A DNA stretch of 64,000 nt from Rhizobacter sp. AJA081-3. GTDB taxonomy: Bacteria > Pseudomonadota > Gammaproteobacteria > Burkholderiales > Burkholderiaceae_C. The stretch spans positions 4,030,001-4,094,000 of the forward strand of contig NZ_CP059067.1 in the NCBI RefSeq assembly GCF_017795745.1, in the 5' to 3' direction. Position numbers and translations under genes: made by a program. Position 1 is the stretch's first letter, and each line of letters starts with the position of its first letter. The notes below the pieces were generated by a model. It worked only from the letters and a program-made list of their open reading frames with translations, did not search any database and was not told the origin of the DNA. Positions 27,817-38,240 of the stretch are shown here, one piece after another.

Positions 27817-28896
27817 ATGAGCCTGACGCTGGACGACCTGCGCCGCCACGCCCTGGCGCGCAGCCTCTTCACCCCGACCACGCTGCCCCGCGCCATCGCG
27901 AAGCTCGGCTTCGTGCAGGCCGACCCGATCCGTGCGCCGGCGCGGGCACAGGACCTCACGCTGCGCCACCGCGTCGCCGGCTACCGCGCCGGCGACCTGG
28001 AGCGCCGCTACGCGCGGCTGCCGATCGAGGAAGACTTCTTCGTCAACTACGGCTTCCTGCCGCGCGACACGCACCACCTGATGCACCCTCGAACGCCGCG
28101 CACCGTGTGGACGAAGCCGCGCTGGAAGCAGGCGCAGGCGGTGCTCGAGTTCGTGCGCGAGCGCGGCGTGGTGCACCCGCGCGAGGTCGATGCCGAGTTC
28201 GCGCACGGCAAGACGATCAACTGGTTCGGCGGCTCCTCGAACGCGAGCACGCAATTGCTCGACGGCATGCACTACCGCGGCCTGCTGCGCATCGCCCGGC
28301 GCGAGGGCGGCGTGCGCCTGTATGCCGCGCGCGAGGCCACGCCGCCACCGGCCGACCCGCGCGCGGCGCACGACGCACTGGTCGACGTGGTCGTCGCCAA
28401 GTACGCGCCGCTGCCCGCCGCCACGCTGGGCCAGCTGGTCAGCCACCTGTGCGGCGGCGGCACGCCGCAATGGCGAGGCGAACGCGCTGCGGCACTGGCG
28501 CGCGCGAAGCGCCGCCTCGCGCACGCGAAGGTCGACGGCATCGACTGGTACTGGCCCGCCGGCGAACGGCAGCGCTCCGGCGACGCAGCGGAGCGCGTGC
28601 GCCTGCTCGCGCCCTTCGACCCCGTCGTGTGGGACCGCCGCCGCTTCGAGCTCTTCTGGGGCTGGGCCTACCGCTTCGAGGCCTACACGCCAGCGCCCAG
28701 ACGCAAGCTCGGCTACTACGCGCTGCCGCTGCTGTGGCGCGACCAGGTGATCGGCTGGGGCAACCTGAGCCTGGCCGAGGGCCGGCTGCAAGCGGAGTTC
28801 GGCTACGTCGCCGGGCGCGCGCCACGCGAGGCGGCCTTCCGCCGCGAACTCGAGGCCGAGCTGGCGCGACTGAACGGCTTTCTGGGCCTGGCCTGA
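27817..28896 (+). CDS. YcaQ/AlkX-type winged-helix protein (DNA glycosylase family)
   Basis: This 359-residue protein belongs to the winged-helix HTH_42 family that includes E. coli YcaQ (AlkX), a glycosylase that unhooks interstrand crosslinks. Diagnostic segments are LGFVQADPIRAPARAQDLTLRHR near the N-terminus, EEDFFVNYGFLP, and FDPVVWDRRRFELFWGWAYRFEAYTP near the C-terminus. It is divergent from the BTAD regulator. Glycosylase activity is inferred from the family. Confidence 0.85.
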   Translation: MSLTLDDLRRHALARSLFTPTTLPRAIAKLGFVQADPIRAPARAQDLTLRHRVAGYRAGDLERRYARLPIEEDFFVNYGFLPRDTHHLMHPRTPRTVWTKPRWKQAQAVLEFVRERGVVHPREVDAEFAHGKTINWFGGSSNASTQLLDGMHYRGLLRIARREGGVRLYAAREATPPPADPRAAHDALVDVVVAKYAPLPAATLGQLVSHLCGGGTPQWRGERAAALARAKRRLAHAKVDGIDWYWPAGERQRSGDAAERVRLLAPFDPVVWDRRRFELFWGWAYRFEAYTPAPRRKLGYYALPLLWRDQVIGWGNLSLAEGRLQAEFGYVAGRAPREAAFRRELEAELARLNGFLGLA

Positions 28897-28912
28897 GACT
28901 CGCTGCCGCCGC

Positions 28913-30079
28913 TCAGTGCGCCGGCGCGTTCGGTAGCGCGCGTTGGCGTGAGGCCAGCACCGCACCGAGCGCCAGCACGCCGGCCGACAGCGCCAGCCCG
29001 CGCACCAGGCCGCCGGGGCCGTCGGCCACCCAGCCGACGAGCACCGGGCCGACGATCTGGCCGCCCGCGAAGACGATGGTGAAGGCCGCGATGCCCGCGG
29101 GCCACGCCGCCGGCGGCAGGTTGTGGCGCACCAGCACCGTGGTCGACGCCACCACCGACAGGAACACCGCGCCGAACAGCGCGCCCGAGGCGAACACCGC
29201 TACCGGATGCGCGCTGAGCACCGGCAACAGCGTCGCCACGGCGAGCAGCGCATCGAGCACGGCCAGCGGCTGGCCGCCGCGAAAGCGCTGCAACAGCGGC
29301 GCCCACAGCCACGACGAGGCGATCACGCCGGCACCGAGCAGCACGTAGAAGGCGACGATCACCGCGCTGCCCACGCCCTGCTCGCGCAGCAGCGTGACGA
29401 TGAAGGTCATGTAGCCGATGTAGCCCAGGCCGAACATCAGGTAGCCGAGCAGGCCGAAGGCGAAGTCGCGCGCGCGGAAGCCTTCGCCGCGCGCCGGCGC
29501 GGCGGCCGGCGCGGCCGCCAGCGAGCGTGTGCCATGCGCCATCACCGCGTTGGCGAGCAGCGCCATCACGGCCAGTGCCACCCAGGCGCCAGGCCAGCTC
29601 AGCGGCGGCACGATCAGCGCCGAGGCGATGATGCCCAGCCCGGTGCCGCCGTAGTACAGGCCGAGCACCAGCGCCGGCTTCGCCCCCGGTGTCTGGCCGA
29701 GCCGCGCCGCGAGCAGGCCACCGGTGGCGAAGGTCGCGGCACTGCAGACGCCTGCCAGGCCACGCAACGCATACAGCCACGTGTCGCTGCGCACCAGGCC
29801 GTGCGCGGCGAGCACGAGCGCGGTGCCGAAGCCGCCGGCCAGCAGCAACGTGCGCGCATCGAAACGCGCCAGCGCGCGCGGCAGCAGCAAGGCACCGACC
29901 AGGTAGCCGGCCGCGTTGACGGTGTTCATCGCGCCGGCGGTGAAGTAGCTCCAGCCGAGATCGGCGCGCATCGGCGGCAGCAGCAGCGCATAGGAGAAGC
30001 GCGCCAGCCCGAGCGAGATGGCCGCGCCGAGCGCCAGCGCCGCGGCGGTGATGAAGGTGTCGCGCGCCTTGTCGCTCAT
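28913..30079 (-). CDS. YbfB/YjiJ-family MFS transporter
   Basis: This 388-residue membrane protein has about 12 hydrophobic segments and the YbfB/YjiJ signature near the N-terminus (GLARFSYALLLPPMRADLGWS). The substrate is unknown. The ATG at 30079 overlaps the stop of the upstream HAD phosphatase gene by 4 nt (ATGA), so the two are cotranscribed. It is convergent with the YcaQ-like gene, 16 nt apart. Confidence 0.88.
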   Translation of the reverse strand: MSDKARDTFITAAALALGAAISLGLARFSYALLLPPMRADLGWSYFTAGAMNTVNAAGYLVGALLLPRALARFDARTLLLAGGFGTALVLAAHGLVRSDTWLYALRGLAGVCSAATFATGGLLAARLGQTPGAKPALVLGLYYGGTGLGIIASALIVPPLSWPGAWVALAVMALLANAVMAHGTRSLAAAPAAAPARGEGFRARDFAFGLLGYLMFGLGYIGYMTFIVTLLREQGVGSAVIVAFYVLLGAGVIASSWLWAPLLQRFRGGQPLAVLDALLAVATLLPVLSAHPVAVFASGALFGAVFLSVVASTTVLVRHNLPPAAWPAGIAAFTIVFAGGQIVGPVLVGWVADGPGGLVRGLALSAGVLALGAVLASRQRALPNAPAH

Positions 30080-30885
30080 CGGACTGCGCAGCGCGCGGCC
30101 AGCAGGCGCTCGGTCAACTCGGCAAAGCCGCGGCCGCGCTCGGCCTGCGTGATCCACGCCGGCCACACCGTGAGCTGCTCGGCGAAGCGCATCAGGTTGG
30201 CCACGCCCACGCTGAGCGGGTAGTGCTCGAACATCAGCTGGTCGTTGGTCGAGTCGCCCACGTAGACCCAGCGCCCGCGTTCGGCCTCGACCTCGCGGCC
30301 GAGCAGGCGCTGCACGATCCACTGCGCGCCGCTGCGCTTGTCGTGGGAGCCGAACCAGCCGTTCACGTGGATGGAACTGACGGTCGCGTTCATGCCCTGC
30401 TCGCGCATGATCGCAACGACTGCATCGATGCGCCCGGCGCTCAGGTGGACGAATTCGCTGTGATCGATGGCGATGTCGGTGACGCGCCCGGCGCTGTCGC
30501 GCGCCAGCGTGGCGCCCGGCACCTCGCGAAGCACGCGCTGCGCGGCCGCGGCCAGGCGCTGCGCGTTGTGCGCCCGCGTGCCCTCGTCCTGGGCGTACTC
30601 GGTGCGCAGGTGGCCGCCTTCCATGAACAGCGCCACCGCGCCGTTCTCGGCGACGATGGCGTCGATCGGCCAGTCGCGCGCGAAGGGCTCGCTCCAGCCC
30701 ATCGGCCTGCCGGTGATGGCGATCACCGGCAGGCCGGCCGCGCGCAGATCGGCCAGCGCCTGCAGCGCCTCGGGCTCGATGGCGCCCTCGTGCGTGAGCG
30801 TGTCGTCGATGTCGGTGAGCACCCCGGCCACCGGGCGCAGCGCGGCATCGGGGCAGTCGGCGAGCGGGCGTGAAAACGCGGGCAT
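30076..30885 (-). CDS. HAD-superfamily phosphatase (Cof/SPP type)
   Basis: This 269-residue protein has HAD motif I DIDDTLT, motif II-like TGRP, and motif IV GDSTND near residue 225. The large C2-type cap in the middle is as in sucrose-phosphate and mannosyl-3-phosphoglycerate phosphatases. It probably dephosphorylates a sugar phosphate; the substrate is not determinable. It is cotranscribed with the MFS gene (4-nt overlap) and divergent from the second HAD gene at 30928. Confidence 0.85.
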   Translation of the reverse strand: MPAFSRPLADCPDAALRPVAGVLTDIDDTLTHEGAIEPEALQALADLRAAGLPVIAITGRPMGWSEPFARDWPIDAIVAENGAVALFMEGGHLRTEYAQDEGTRAHNAQRLAAAAQRVLREVPGATLARDSAGRVTDIAIDHSEFVHLSAGRIDAVVAIMREQGMNATVSSIHVNGWFGSHDKRSGAQWIVQRLLGREVEAERGRWVYVGDSTNDQLMFEHYPLSVGVANLMRFAEQLTVWPAWITQAERGRGFAELTERLLAARCAVR

Positions 30886-30927
30886 GGCCGCAAGTCTCGC
30901 ACGGCCCTGCGGCGCTATGCTTCGGCC

Positions 30928-31635
30928 ATGGACGAAGTGAAGGTGCTGCTCTTCGACGTGTTCGGCACGCTGGTCGACTGGCACGGCTCGATCGCCCGCG
31001 AGGTGCACGGCCAGCTCGCCGCGCGCGGCTTCGCGGTCGACGGCGCGGCCTTCGCCAACGCGTGGCGCGAGCAGTACCAGCCGGCGATGGAAGAAGTGCG
31101 CAGCGGCCGCCTGCCCTTCTCCAAGCTCGATGTACTGCACCGGCGCAACCTCGACGTGGTCCTGAAGGCCTTCGGCCTCGATCACGTCGACGAAGCGGCG
31201 CGGCAACAACTGAACTTCGCCTGGCATCGCCTCGATGCCTGGCCCGACGTCACGCCCGGCCTGGCGCGGCTGCGCCTGAAGTACCGCCTGGCGCCCTGCT
31301 CCAACGGCAACATCTCGCTGATGGCCGACCTGGCGCGCCGCAACGACTGGCACTGGGACGCCATCACCGGCGCCGAGCTGGCGCGCGACTACAAGCCCAA
31401 GGCCGTCGTCTACCAATGCGCGGCCGACGCCTTCGACTGCGCGCCGGGCGAGGCGATGATGGTCGCCGCGCATTCGTCCGACCTCGCCGCGGCGGCCGCC
31501 GCCGGCTTGCGCACCGCCTTCATCGCGCGGCCCGACGAACACGGCCCAGGCATCGGCGAGACGTCGGCCAGCGTGCCGGTGGACGTGTCGGCGAACGGAC
31601 TGATGGCGCTGGCCGACCTGCTGGGCTGCCGATGA
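30928..31635 (+). CDS. haloacid dehalogenase type II
   Basis: This 235-residue protein carries the L-2-haloacid dehalogenase pattern. The nucleophile Asp lies in LLFDVFGTLVDW, followed by the CSNGN loop, the lysine in DYKPKAVVYQ, and HSSDL near the C-terminus. Such enzymes hydrolyse 2-haloacids, but many family members act on other substrates. Its stop overlaps the start of the enolase-superfamily gene (ATGA), so the two proteins are coexpressed. Confidence 0.87.
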   Translation: MDEVKVLLFDVFGTLVDWHGSIAREVHGQLAARGFAVDGAAFANAWREQYQPAMEEVRSGRLPFSKLDVLHRRNLDVVLKAFGLDHVDEAARQQLNFAWHRLDAWPDVTPGLARLRLKYRLAPCSNGNISLMADLARRNDWHWDAITGAELARDYKPKAVVYQCAADAFDCAPGEAMMVAAHSSDLAAAAAAGLRTAFIARPDEHGPGIGETSASVPVDVSANGLMALADLLGCR

Positions 31636-32729
31636 ACCAGCCTCCTCGCCTCACCATCGCCGGCCTGCGCGTGCGCGGCGTGCACCTGCCGATGCAGCTG
31701 CCGCTGGTCACCGGCGGTGGCACGGTGGGCATCGCGCCGCTGGCGCTGATCGACCTGCTCACCGACGAGGGTGTCACCGGCTCGACCTACCTGTTCTGCT
31801 ACACGCCACTGGTGCTGGGGCCAGTCGTGCGGATGCTGGAGAACCTGCTGCCGCTGATCCGCGGCGATACGGTGGCGCCGCTGGACCTCGACCGCAAGCT
31901 GCAGCGGCAGTTCCGCCTGCTCGGCGCCAAGGGGCCGGTGGCGATGGCGCTGGCCGGCCTCGACATGGCGGCCTGGGATGCGCTGGCGCGCGCACAGGGC
32001 GTGCCACTCGTGCGCCTGCTCGGCAGCGCGCCGCGGCCCGTTCCCGCCTACAACAGCAACGGCCTGGGCCTCATCGGGCCCGAGCGCGCGGCCGTCGAGG
32101 CGCTGAAGCTCACTGCCCCCGGCTTCCAGGCCATCAAGGTGAGGCTCGGTTATGCGGATGCCCAGGCCGATGCCGCGGTGGTGCGCGCCGTGCGCGGCGC
32201 GGTGGGTGACGGCGTGACGCTGATGTCCGACTACAACCAGGGCCTCTCGGTGGCCGAGGCCGTGCACCGGCTCGACGTGCTGGCCGACTCGGGCCTGGCC
32301 TGGATCGAGGAGCCCACAGGCGCCGACGACCACGCCGGCCATGCGCAGATCCGCAGCCGCACGCGGCTGCGTATCCAGATGGGCGAGAACTGGTGGGGGC
32401 CGCACGACATGGCCCGCTGCGTGGCGCTCGGCGCCAGCGATCTGGGCATGCCCGACGCCATGAAGATCGGCGGCGTGACCGGCTGGATGCGCGCCGCGGC
32501 CATCGCCGATGCGGCCGCGCTGCCGATCTCCAGCCACCTGTTCCCCGAGGTCAGCGCGCACCTGCTGGCTGCCTCGCCGACGTGCCACTGGCTGGAGTAC
32601 GTGGACTGGGCCGAGCCGGTGCTGCGCGAGCCGCTGAAGATCGAGAACGGCCAGGCCGTGCTGACCGAGGCCGCCGGCAGCGGCATCGACTGGGACGAGG
32701 CCGCTGTCGAGCGCTACCGGGTGGCGTGA
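31632..32729 (+). CDS. mandelate racemase/enolase superfamily protein with altered KxK motif
   Basis: This 365-residue protein aligns by eye with Pseudomonas mandelate racemase across the barrel. Metal ligands D200, E226 and E252, the Asp-His dyad D275/H302 and E322 are all present at a constant +5 offset. The catalytic KxK is K169-V-R171, so the general base K166 of mandelate racemase is replaced by arginine. The family abstracts an alpha-proton from a carboxylate and then racemises or dehydrates. With only the His base intact, a stereospecific dehydratase acting on a sugar acid or related acid is more likely than a racemase. It overlaps the dehalogenase gene by 4 nt. Confidence 0.85.
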   Translation: MNQPPRLTIAGLRVRGVHLPMQLPLVTGGGTVGIAPLALIDLLTDEGVTGSTYLFCYTPLVLGPVVRMLENLLPLIRGDTVAPLDLDRKLQRQFRLLGAKGPVAMALAGLDMAAWDALARAQGVPLVRLLGSAPRPVPAYNSNGLGLIGPERAAVEALKLTAPGFQAIKVRLGYADAQADAAVVRAVRGAVGDGVTLMSDYNQGLSVAEAVHRLDVLADSGLAWIEEPTGADDHAGHAQIRSRTRLRIQMGENWWGPHDMARCVALGASDLGMPDAMKIGGVTGWMRAAAIADAAALPISSHLFPEVSAHLLAASPTCHWLEYVDWAEPVLREPLKIENGQAVLTEAAGSGIDWDEAAVERYRVA

Positions 32730-32744
32730 GGCGCGGGGCCTGCG

Positions 32745-33497
32745 TCAGTAGGTCGCGCGCCCGCCGGAGATGTCGAACACCGCACCGGTGCTGAACGAGC
32801 AATCCTCCGACGACAGCCAGCCGATCAGCGCGGCGATCTCGCCCACCTGCACGAAGCGGCCCATCGGGATCTTGCCGAGCATGAAGTCGATGTGCTGCTG
32901 CGACATCTGGTCGAAGATCGCCGTCTTCGCTGCCGCCGGCGACACCGCGTTGACGAGGATGCCCTGCGTGGCCAGTTCCTTGGAGAGCGACTTGGTCAGT
33001 GCGATCAGCCCGGCCTTCGATGCACTGTAGTGCGAGGCGTTCGGGTTGCCTTCCTTGCCCGCCACCGAGGCCACGTTGACGATGCGGCCGTAGCCGCGCT
33101 GCAGCATCTGCGGCACCACGGCGCGGCACACGAGGTAGGGCGCGACGAGGTTCACCTCGATCACGCGGCGCCACATCACCGGGTCGAGCTCCCAGGTGGT
33201 GGCGTTGCCGCCGGTGATGCCGGCGTTGTTGACGAGGATGTCGATGCGGCCCTGCGTGCGCATCACCGCGCCGGCGGCGGCGAGCACCGCGTCGGCGTCG
33301 GTCAGTTCGACCAGCGCCGTGTCGACCGTGCCGAGCGCCGACAGCGACTCGCGTGCCGCAGCCAGCGCCTTGGCGTCGATGTCCCACAGCACCACGGTGG
33401 CGCCGGAGAGCAGCATGCGTTCGGCGGTGGCGTAACCGATGCCTTGCGCACCGCCGGTGATGACGGCGACGCGGCCGTTGAGGTCGAGCTGGTTCAT
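32745..33497 (-). CDS. SDR family oxidoreductase
   Basis: This 250-residue protein is a short-chain dehydrogenase with the NAD(P) motif TGGAQGIG, NNAG, and the catalytic Ser, Tyr and Lys in NVASVAG...YSASK. It is the last gene of the minus-strand operon and overlaps denD by 4 nt. In this context it may oxidise an aldose or aldonate; the substrate is inferred only from the neighbours. Confidence 0.9.
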   Translation of the reverse strand: MNQLDLNGRVAVITGGAQGIGYATAERMLLSGATVVLWDIDAKALAAARESLSALGTVDTALVELTDADAVLAAAGAVMRTQGRIDILVNNAGITGGNATTWELDPVMWRRVIEVNLVAPYLVCRAVVPQMLQRGYGRIVNVASVAGKEGNPNASHYSASKAGLIALTKSLSKELATQGILVNAVSPAAAKTAIFDQMSQQHIDFMLGKIPMGRFVQVGEIAALIGWLSSEDCSFSTGAVFDISGGRATY

Positions 33498-34501
33498 CGC
33501 GCGAGCCCTTTCAGTGCCTCGGCCGCGTTCGGGCCGGTCTCGCAGTCGGCGATGTACTGGCGCACGATGTCGGCGAACGAGGTGTCGGGCTTCAGGCCCA
33601 GCGCCGCGGCGCGGCCGGCGGTGGCGCCGGTGGGCCAGTTGGCCACGATGCCGGCGATGCGCTCGTCGCGCTCGAAGCGCACGCGTGCGCGCACCGCCTT
33701 GCCGGCCACCTGCTCGAGCGCCTCGAGCATCTCGCTGACCTTCACGTTCAGCGCCGGCAGGTTCATCGCCGTGCGGCCGTTGAAGGCCTCGCGGCTGGCT
33801 TCGTAGACGGCGATCAGCGCGTCCACCGTGCGCCCCGGCGACGACACCGGATGCGACACCTCGGGCGACACCGGGCACACCGACTCCACGCCGGCCAGCG
33901 GCTCGCGGATGATGCCGCTGAAGAAGGACGAGGCCGCGCCGTTGGGCTTGCCCGGGCGCACCGTCACCGTCATCAGCCGCGCGCTGCGGCCGTCGATGTA
34001 GCCCTTGCGCGTGTAGTCGGCCACCAGGTGCTCGCAGACCAGCTTGTGCGTGCCGTAGGAGGTCTGCGGCGCGGGCAGCGTGGTGTCGGTGACGATGGGC
34101 GGCAGCGGCACGGCCGGGTCCGGCCCGAACACCGCCACCGAGCTGCTGAAGACCAGGCGCGGGGCCTTGCCCGCGTGGCGAAAGCCGTCGAGCAGCGCGC
34201 GCGTGGTGTCGAGGTTGCTGCGCAGGCCGAGGTCGAAGTCGGACTCGCATTCGCCCGACACCGCCGAGGCGAGGTGGAACACGCCGTCGAAGCCTTCGTC
34301 GGCCAGCGCCGCGGCCTGCGACAGCAGCGCGCCGGTGCGGGCGCTGACGCGCGCATCGGCCATCAGGTCGGCCGGCGGCGCGAACTGGTCGGCGAGCACG
34401 ACATGGTCGATCTTCGCGCCGGCCAGCGTGCCGCGGGCGAGCAGCGTGCGCGCCAGGCGCGCGCCGACGAAGCCGGCGCCGCCGGTGATGAGCAGTTTCA
34501 T
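33494..34501 (-). CDS. denD: D-erythronate dehydrogenase
   Basis: This 335-residue protein is an extended-SDR NAD-dependent enzyme. It has an N-terminal TGGAGFVG motif, SSVAVFG with the catalytic serine, and YGTHK (Tyr and Lys) at about 165-169. The MTVTVRPGKPNGAASSF segment is typical of DenD, which oxidises D-erythronate to 2-oxo-tetronate. Genes for OtnI and LtnD lie directly upstream, which supports the assignment. The ATG is 4 nt from the otnI stop. Confidence 0.85.
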   Translation of the reverse strand: MKLLITGGAGFVGARLARTLLARGTLAGAKIDHVVLADQFAPPADLMADARVSARTGALLSQAAALADEGFDGVFHLASAVSGECESDFDLGLRSNLDTTRALLDGFRHAGKAPRLVFSSSVAVFGPDPAVPLPPIVTDTTLPAPQTSYGTHKLVCEHLVADYTRKGYIDGRSARLMTVTVRPGKPNGAASSFFSGIIREPLAGVESVCPVSPEVSHPVSSPGRTVDALIAVYEASREAFNGRTAMNLPALNVKVSEMLEALEQVAGKAVRARVRFERDERIAGIVANWPTGATAGRAAALGLKPDTSFADIVRQYIADCETGPNAAEALKGLAR

Positions 34502-34505
34502 CGCT

Positions 34506-35291
34506 TTATCGATCCTTCTTGTAGGGTTGGAACCAGGCGAGCCCGGCCGAGGTGGCGGCGCGTGGCCGGTATTCGGCGCCGATCACGCCGGTGTAGCCCA
34601 GCGAATCGATCAGCGCGAAGAGATAGGGGTAGTTCAGCTCGCCGAGGTCGGGCTCGTGCCGCTCGGGCACGCCGGCGATCTGCAGGTGGCCGACGTGGCC
34701 GGTGGGCAGGTACTGCCTGATCTTCATCGCCAGATCGCCCTCGACGACCTGGCAGTGGTACAGGTCCATCTGCACCTTCAGGTTCGGCGCGTCGGCGACG
34801 TGCACGATCTCGTGCGCGTGGTCCTGCCGGTTCAGGAAGAAGCCGGGGATGTCGCGCGTGTTGATCGGCTCGATGAGGAAGTCGATGCCGCGGTCCTGCT
34901 CGGCCGCCCAGGCGAGGTTCTCGACATAGGTGTCGCGCAGCGAGGCACGGTCATGCCCCTTGGGCAGCAACCCGGCCATCAGGTGCACGCGCGGGCAGCG
35001 CAGCGCATGGGCGTACTCGATGGCCTTCAGCACGCCAGTTCGGAACTCCTCCCCGCGCCCGGGCAGGCAGGCCAGGCCGCGCTCGCCGGCGGCCCAGTCG
35101 CCGGGCGGCGCGTTGAACAGGGCCTGCTGCAGGCCGTGGTCGGACAGGCGCCTGGCGATCTCGGCCGCCGGGAACTCGTAGGGGAACAGGTACTCGACCG
35201 CATCGAAGCCATCGGCCCGGGCCGCGGCGAAGCGGTCGAGGAAGGCGTGCTCGCCATACATCATCGACAGGTTGGCGGCGAAGCGCGGCAT
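34506..35291 (-). CDS. otnI: 2-oxo-tetronate isomerase
   Basis: This 261-residue protein has a xylose-isomerase-like TIM barrel of the hydroxypyruvate isomerase/OtnI family. The N-terminus [20 protein letters not shown] and the metal-binding acids in [17 protein letters not shown] and QMDLYHCQ are typical. OtnI interconverts 2-oxo-tetronate and 3-oxo-tetronate in D-erythronate and L-threonate breakdown. Its location between ltnD and denD fits. Older annotation might call it hydroxypyruvate isomerase. Confidence 0.87.
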   Translation of the reverse strand: MPRFAANLSMMYGEHAFLDRFAAARADGFDAVEYLFPYEFPAAEIARRLSDHGLQQALFNAPPGDWAAGERGLACLPGRGEEFRTGVLKAIEYAHALRCPRVHLMAGLLPKGHDRASLRDTYVENLAWAAEQDRGIDFLIEPINTRDIPGFFLNRQDHAHEIVHVADAPNLKVQMDLYHCQVVEGDLAMKIRQYLPTGHVGHLQIAGVPERHEPDLGELNYPYLFALIDSLGYTGVIGAEYRPRAATSAGLAWFQPYKKDR

Positions 35292-35320
35292 GTCTCGTCC
35301 CCCTTCTCTCTTGGCTCTCG

Positions 35321-36247
35321 TCAGGCCTTGGCCGGCAGCTCGAGGCCGGCGAGCTCGGCGTAGAACTTGACCACCGCCGCATCGTCCTCGTTGCCATGGC
35401 CGGCCGCGGCCGTGGCCAGGTAGAGCTGGTGCGCCGCCGCGGCCAGCGGCAGCGGGAAGGCCAGCTTGCGCGCCGCATCGAGCACGATGCCCAGGTCCTT
35501 GACGAAGATGTTCACACTGGACAGCGGCGTGTAGTCGCCGTCGAGGATGTGCGGCACGCGGTTCTGGAACATCCAGCTCATGCCGGCCGAGTTGCAGATC
35601 ACCTCGTAGAGCTGCGTCGGGTCGGCACCGGCGCGCATGCCCAGCGCCATCGCCTCGCAGGCGGTGGCGATGTGCACGCCGGCCAGGTGCTGGTTGACCA
35701 TCTTCACCGTCGAGCCCACGCCCGCCTTGTCGCCCAGGCGGTAGACCTTGCCGGCGATCGCGTCGAGCGCCGCGCCAGCGGCCGCGAAGGCTTCGGGCTT
35801 GCCGGAAGCCATCACCGTCATCTGGCCGTCCGCGGCCTTCTTCGCACCGCCGGACACCGGGCCGTCGATCAGGTGGATACCGTGTTCTGCGAGACGCACT
35901 TCCCACTGCGGCGGCAGCGCCGGGTCGACCGTGGCCGAGGCGATCACCACCGCGCCGCGGCGCAGCAGCGTGTCCAGCCCGGGCTCGCCGTTGGCGCCGA
36001 ACAGCACCGCCTCGGTCTGCGCCGCGTTGACCACCAGCACCTGCACCACGTCGCAGCGCGCGGCGAGATCGGCGAGCGACGCGGCAAGCTGCCCACCGGC
36101 CGCGGAGAAGCGCGTGCGCGCCGCCTCGGTCATGTCCAGGCCCCAGGTGGCCACGCCACGCTTCATCGCCGACACGGCCGCGCCGTAGCCCATCGAGCCC
36201 AGGCCGACGACGCCGAGCACCGCTGCAGGCGCGCTCACGGCGCTCAC
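35321..36247 (-). CDS. ltnD: L-threonate dehydrogenase
   Basis: This 308-residue beta-hydroxyacid dehydrogenase has the NAD motif [10 protein letters not shown] and the substrate-binding segment [14 protein letters not shown]. The catalytic Lys lies in [16 protein letters not shown]. LtnD oxidises L-threonate to 2-oxo-tetronate. Its start overlaps the gntR stop by 4 nt, and otnI follows after 29 nt. Confidence 0.87.
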   Translation of the reverse strand: MSAVSAPAAVLGVVGLGSMGYGAAVSAMKRGVATWGLDMTEAARTRFSAAGGQLAASLADLAARCDVVQVLVVNAAQTEAVLFGANGEPGLDTLLRRGAVVIASATVDPALPPQWEVRLAEHGIHLIDGPVSGGAKKAADGQMTVMASGKPEAFAAAGAALDAIAGKVYRLGDKAGVGSTVKMVNQHLAGVHIATACEAMALGMRAGADPTQLYEVICNSAGMSWMFQNRVPHILDGDYTPLSSVNIFVKDLGIVLDAARKLAFPLPLAAAAHQLYLATAAAGHGNEDDAAVVKFYAELAGLELPAKA

Positions 36248-37038
36248 TTCGACACCCCGCGCGGCGCCGTGCGCTTGGTGGCGCGCTGGCGCACGATCAC
36301 GCCGCCGAGCTCGAGCCGGCGCTCGCCGTGCTGGATGTGCTGCGTGGCGCAGCGCCGCGCCGCGGCGGCATCGTGGCGCGAGATCGCATCGACGATCAGG
36401 CGATGCTCGTTGCGCACCTGTTCCATGAAGTCCTTCCTGCGGGCCTCGTTGCCCCGGGTGATGCGCATGCCCTCGCGCAGGTACTGCTCGAAGAAGCCGA
36501 GCAGCAGGCTGAACTGCGGGTTGCCGGTGGCCTCGCCGATGGCGCGGTGGAAGGCGAGGTCCTCGTCGACACCGTCGCGGCCGTCGGCCTCGGCGGCATC
36601 GATCGCGGCCAGCGCCCGCTTGATGGTGGCGATCTGCGCGCGCGTGGCGCGCTGCGCGGCCATGGCGGCGATCTCGCCCTCGAGCACGCGGCGCACCTCG
36701 ACCACGTGCACCACCGCATCGACCGAATCCAGCACCGTGGGGTCGAAGGCCAGCGGCTGGTTGACCGCCGGCTCGGCCACGTACACGCCCGATCCCTGGC
36801 GCGACAGCAGCAGGCCGCGCGACTTGAGCTGGTGCACCGCCTCGCGCACGACGGTGCGCGACACGCCGTGCGACACCGCGATCTGCTGCTCGCTGGGCAA
36901 CCGGTCGCCGGGCCGCAGCGTGCCGCCCTCGAGCTGCGCCGAGAGCAGCGCGGCGAGCCGGTCCGACAGACGCTCGGCGACAAGGCGGCCGCCGCCTGGC
37001 ACCGTGGAAGCACTGACCGGGACGGGACCGATTGACAT
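36244..37038 (-). CDS. GntR/FadR-family transcriptional regulator
   Basis: This is a protein of about 264 residues. The winged helix-turn-helix includes [26 protein letters not shown]. It is followed by an FCD effector domain with metal-binding histidines ([11 protein letters not shown], and the final H in ARRCATQHI). Such regulators usually repress sugar-acid operons until the acid binds. It heads the ltnD operon and is divergent from the ABC importer operon, so it probably controls both. The start is uncertain: ATG at 37038 or 37044, neither with a clear ribosome binding site. Confidence 0.88.
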   Translation of the reverse strand: MSIGPVPVSASTVPGGGRLVAERLSDRLAALLSAQLEGGTLRPGDRLPSEQQIAVSHGVSRTVVREAVHQLKSRGLLLSRQGSGVYVAEPAVNQPLAFDPTVLDSVDAVVHVVEVRRVLEGEIAAMAAQRATRAQIATIKRALAAIDAAEADGRDGVDEDLAFHRAIGEATGNPQFSLLLGFFEQYLREGMRITRGNEARRKDFMEQVRNEHRLIVDAISRHDAAAARRCATQHIQHGERRLELGGVIVRQRATKRTAPRGVSK

Positions 37039-37047
37039 GGTCATCAG

Positions 37048-37060
37048 GTTATCATACAAC
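37048..37060. promoter_or_regulatory. possible GntR/FadR-family operator
   Basis: GTTATCATACAAC is a partial palindrome of the TNGTNNNACNA type bound by FadR-subfamily regulators. It lies between the divergent gntR start and the importer ATPase start (41 nt before the latter). Binding is inferred. Confidence 0.45.
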
Positions 37061-37100
37061 TTTGCCCAGGTTCAACAGCACAGACCCAAGGGCAACAGGC

Positions 37101-38174
<1,074 letters not shown>

Positions 38175-38240
38175 CCCGACCCCCATTCACACCCAGGTGC
38201 CCACGACGCACCGCAACCGAAGAGCAAGGAGACTCACGCA

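Noticed and set aside
24332-27820. A plus-strand frame of 1162 codons opposite the BTAD regulator
   Set aside because: Its composition is dominated by arginine, glutamine and alanine with no motif, while the minus strand has Walker motifs and a BTAD domain.
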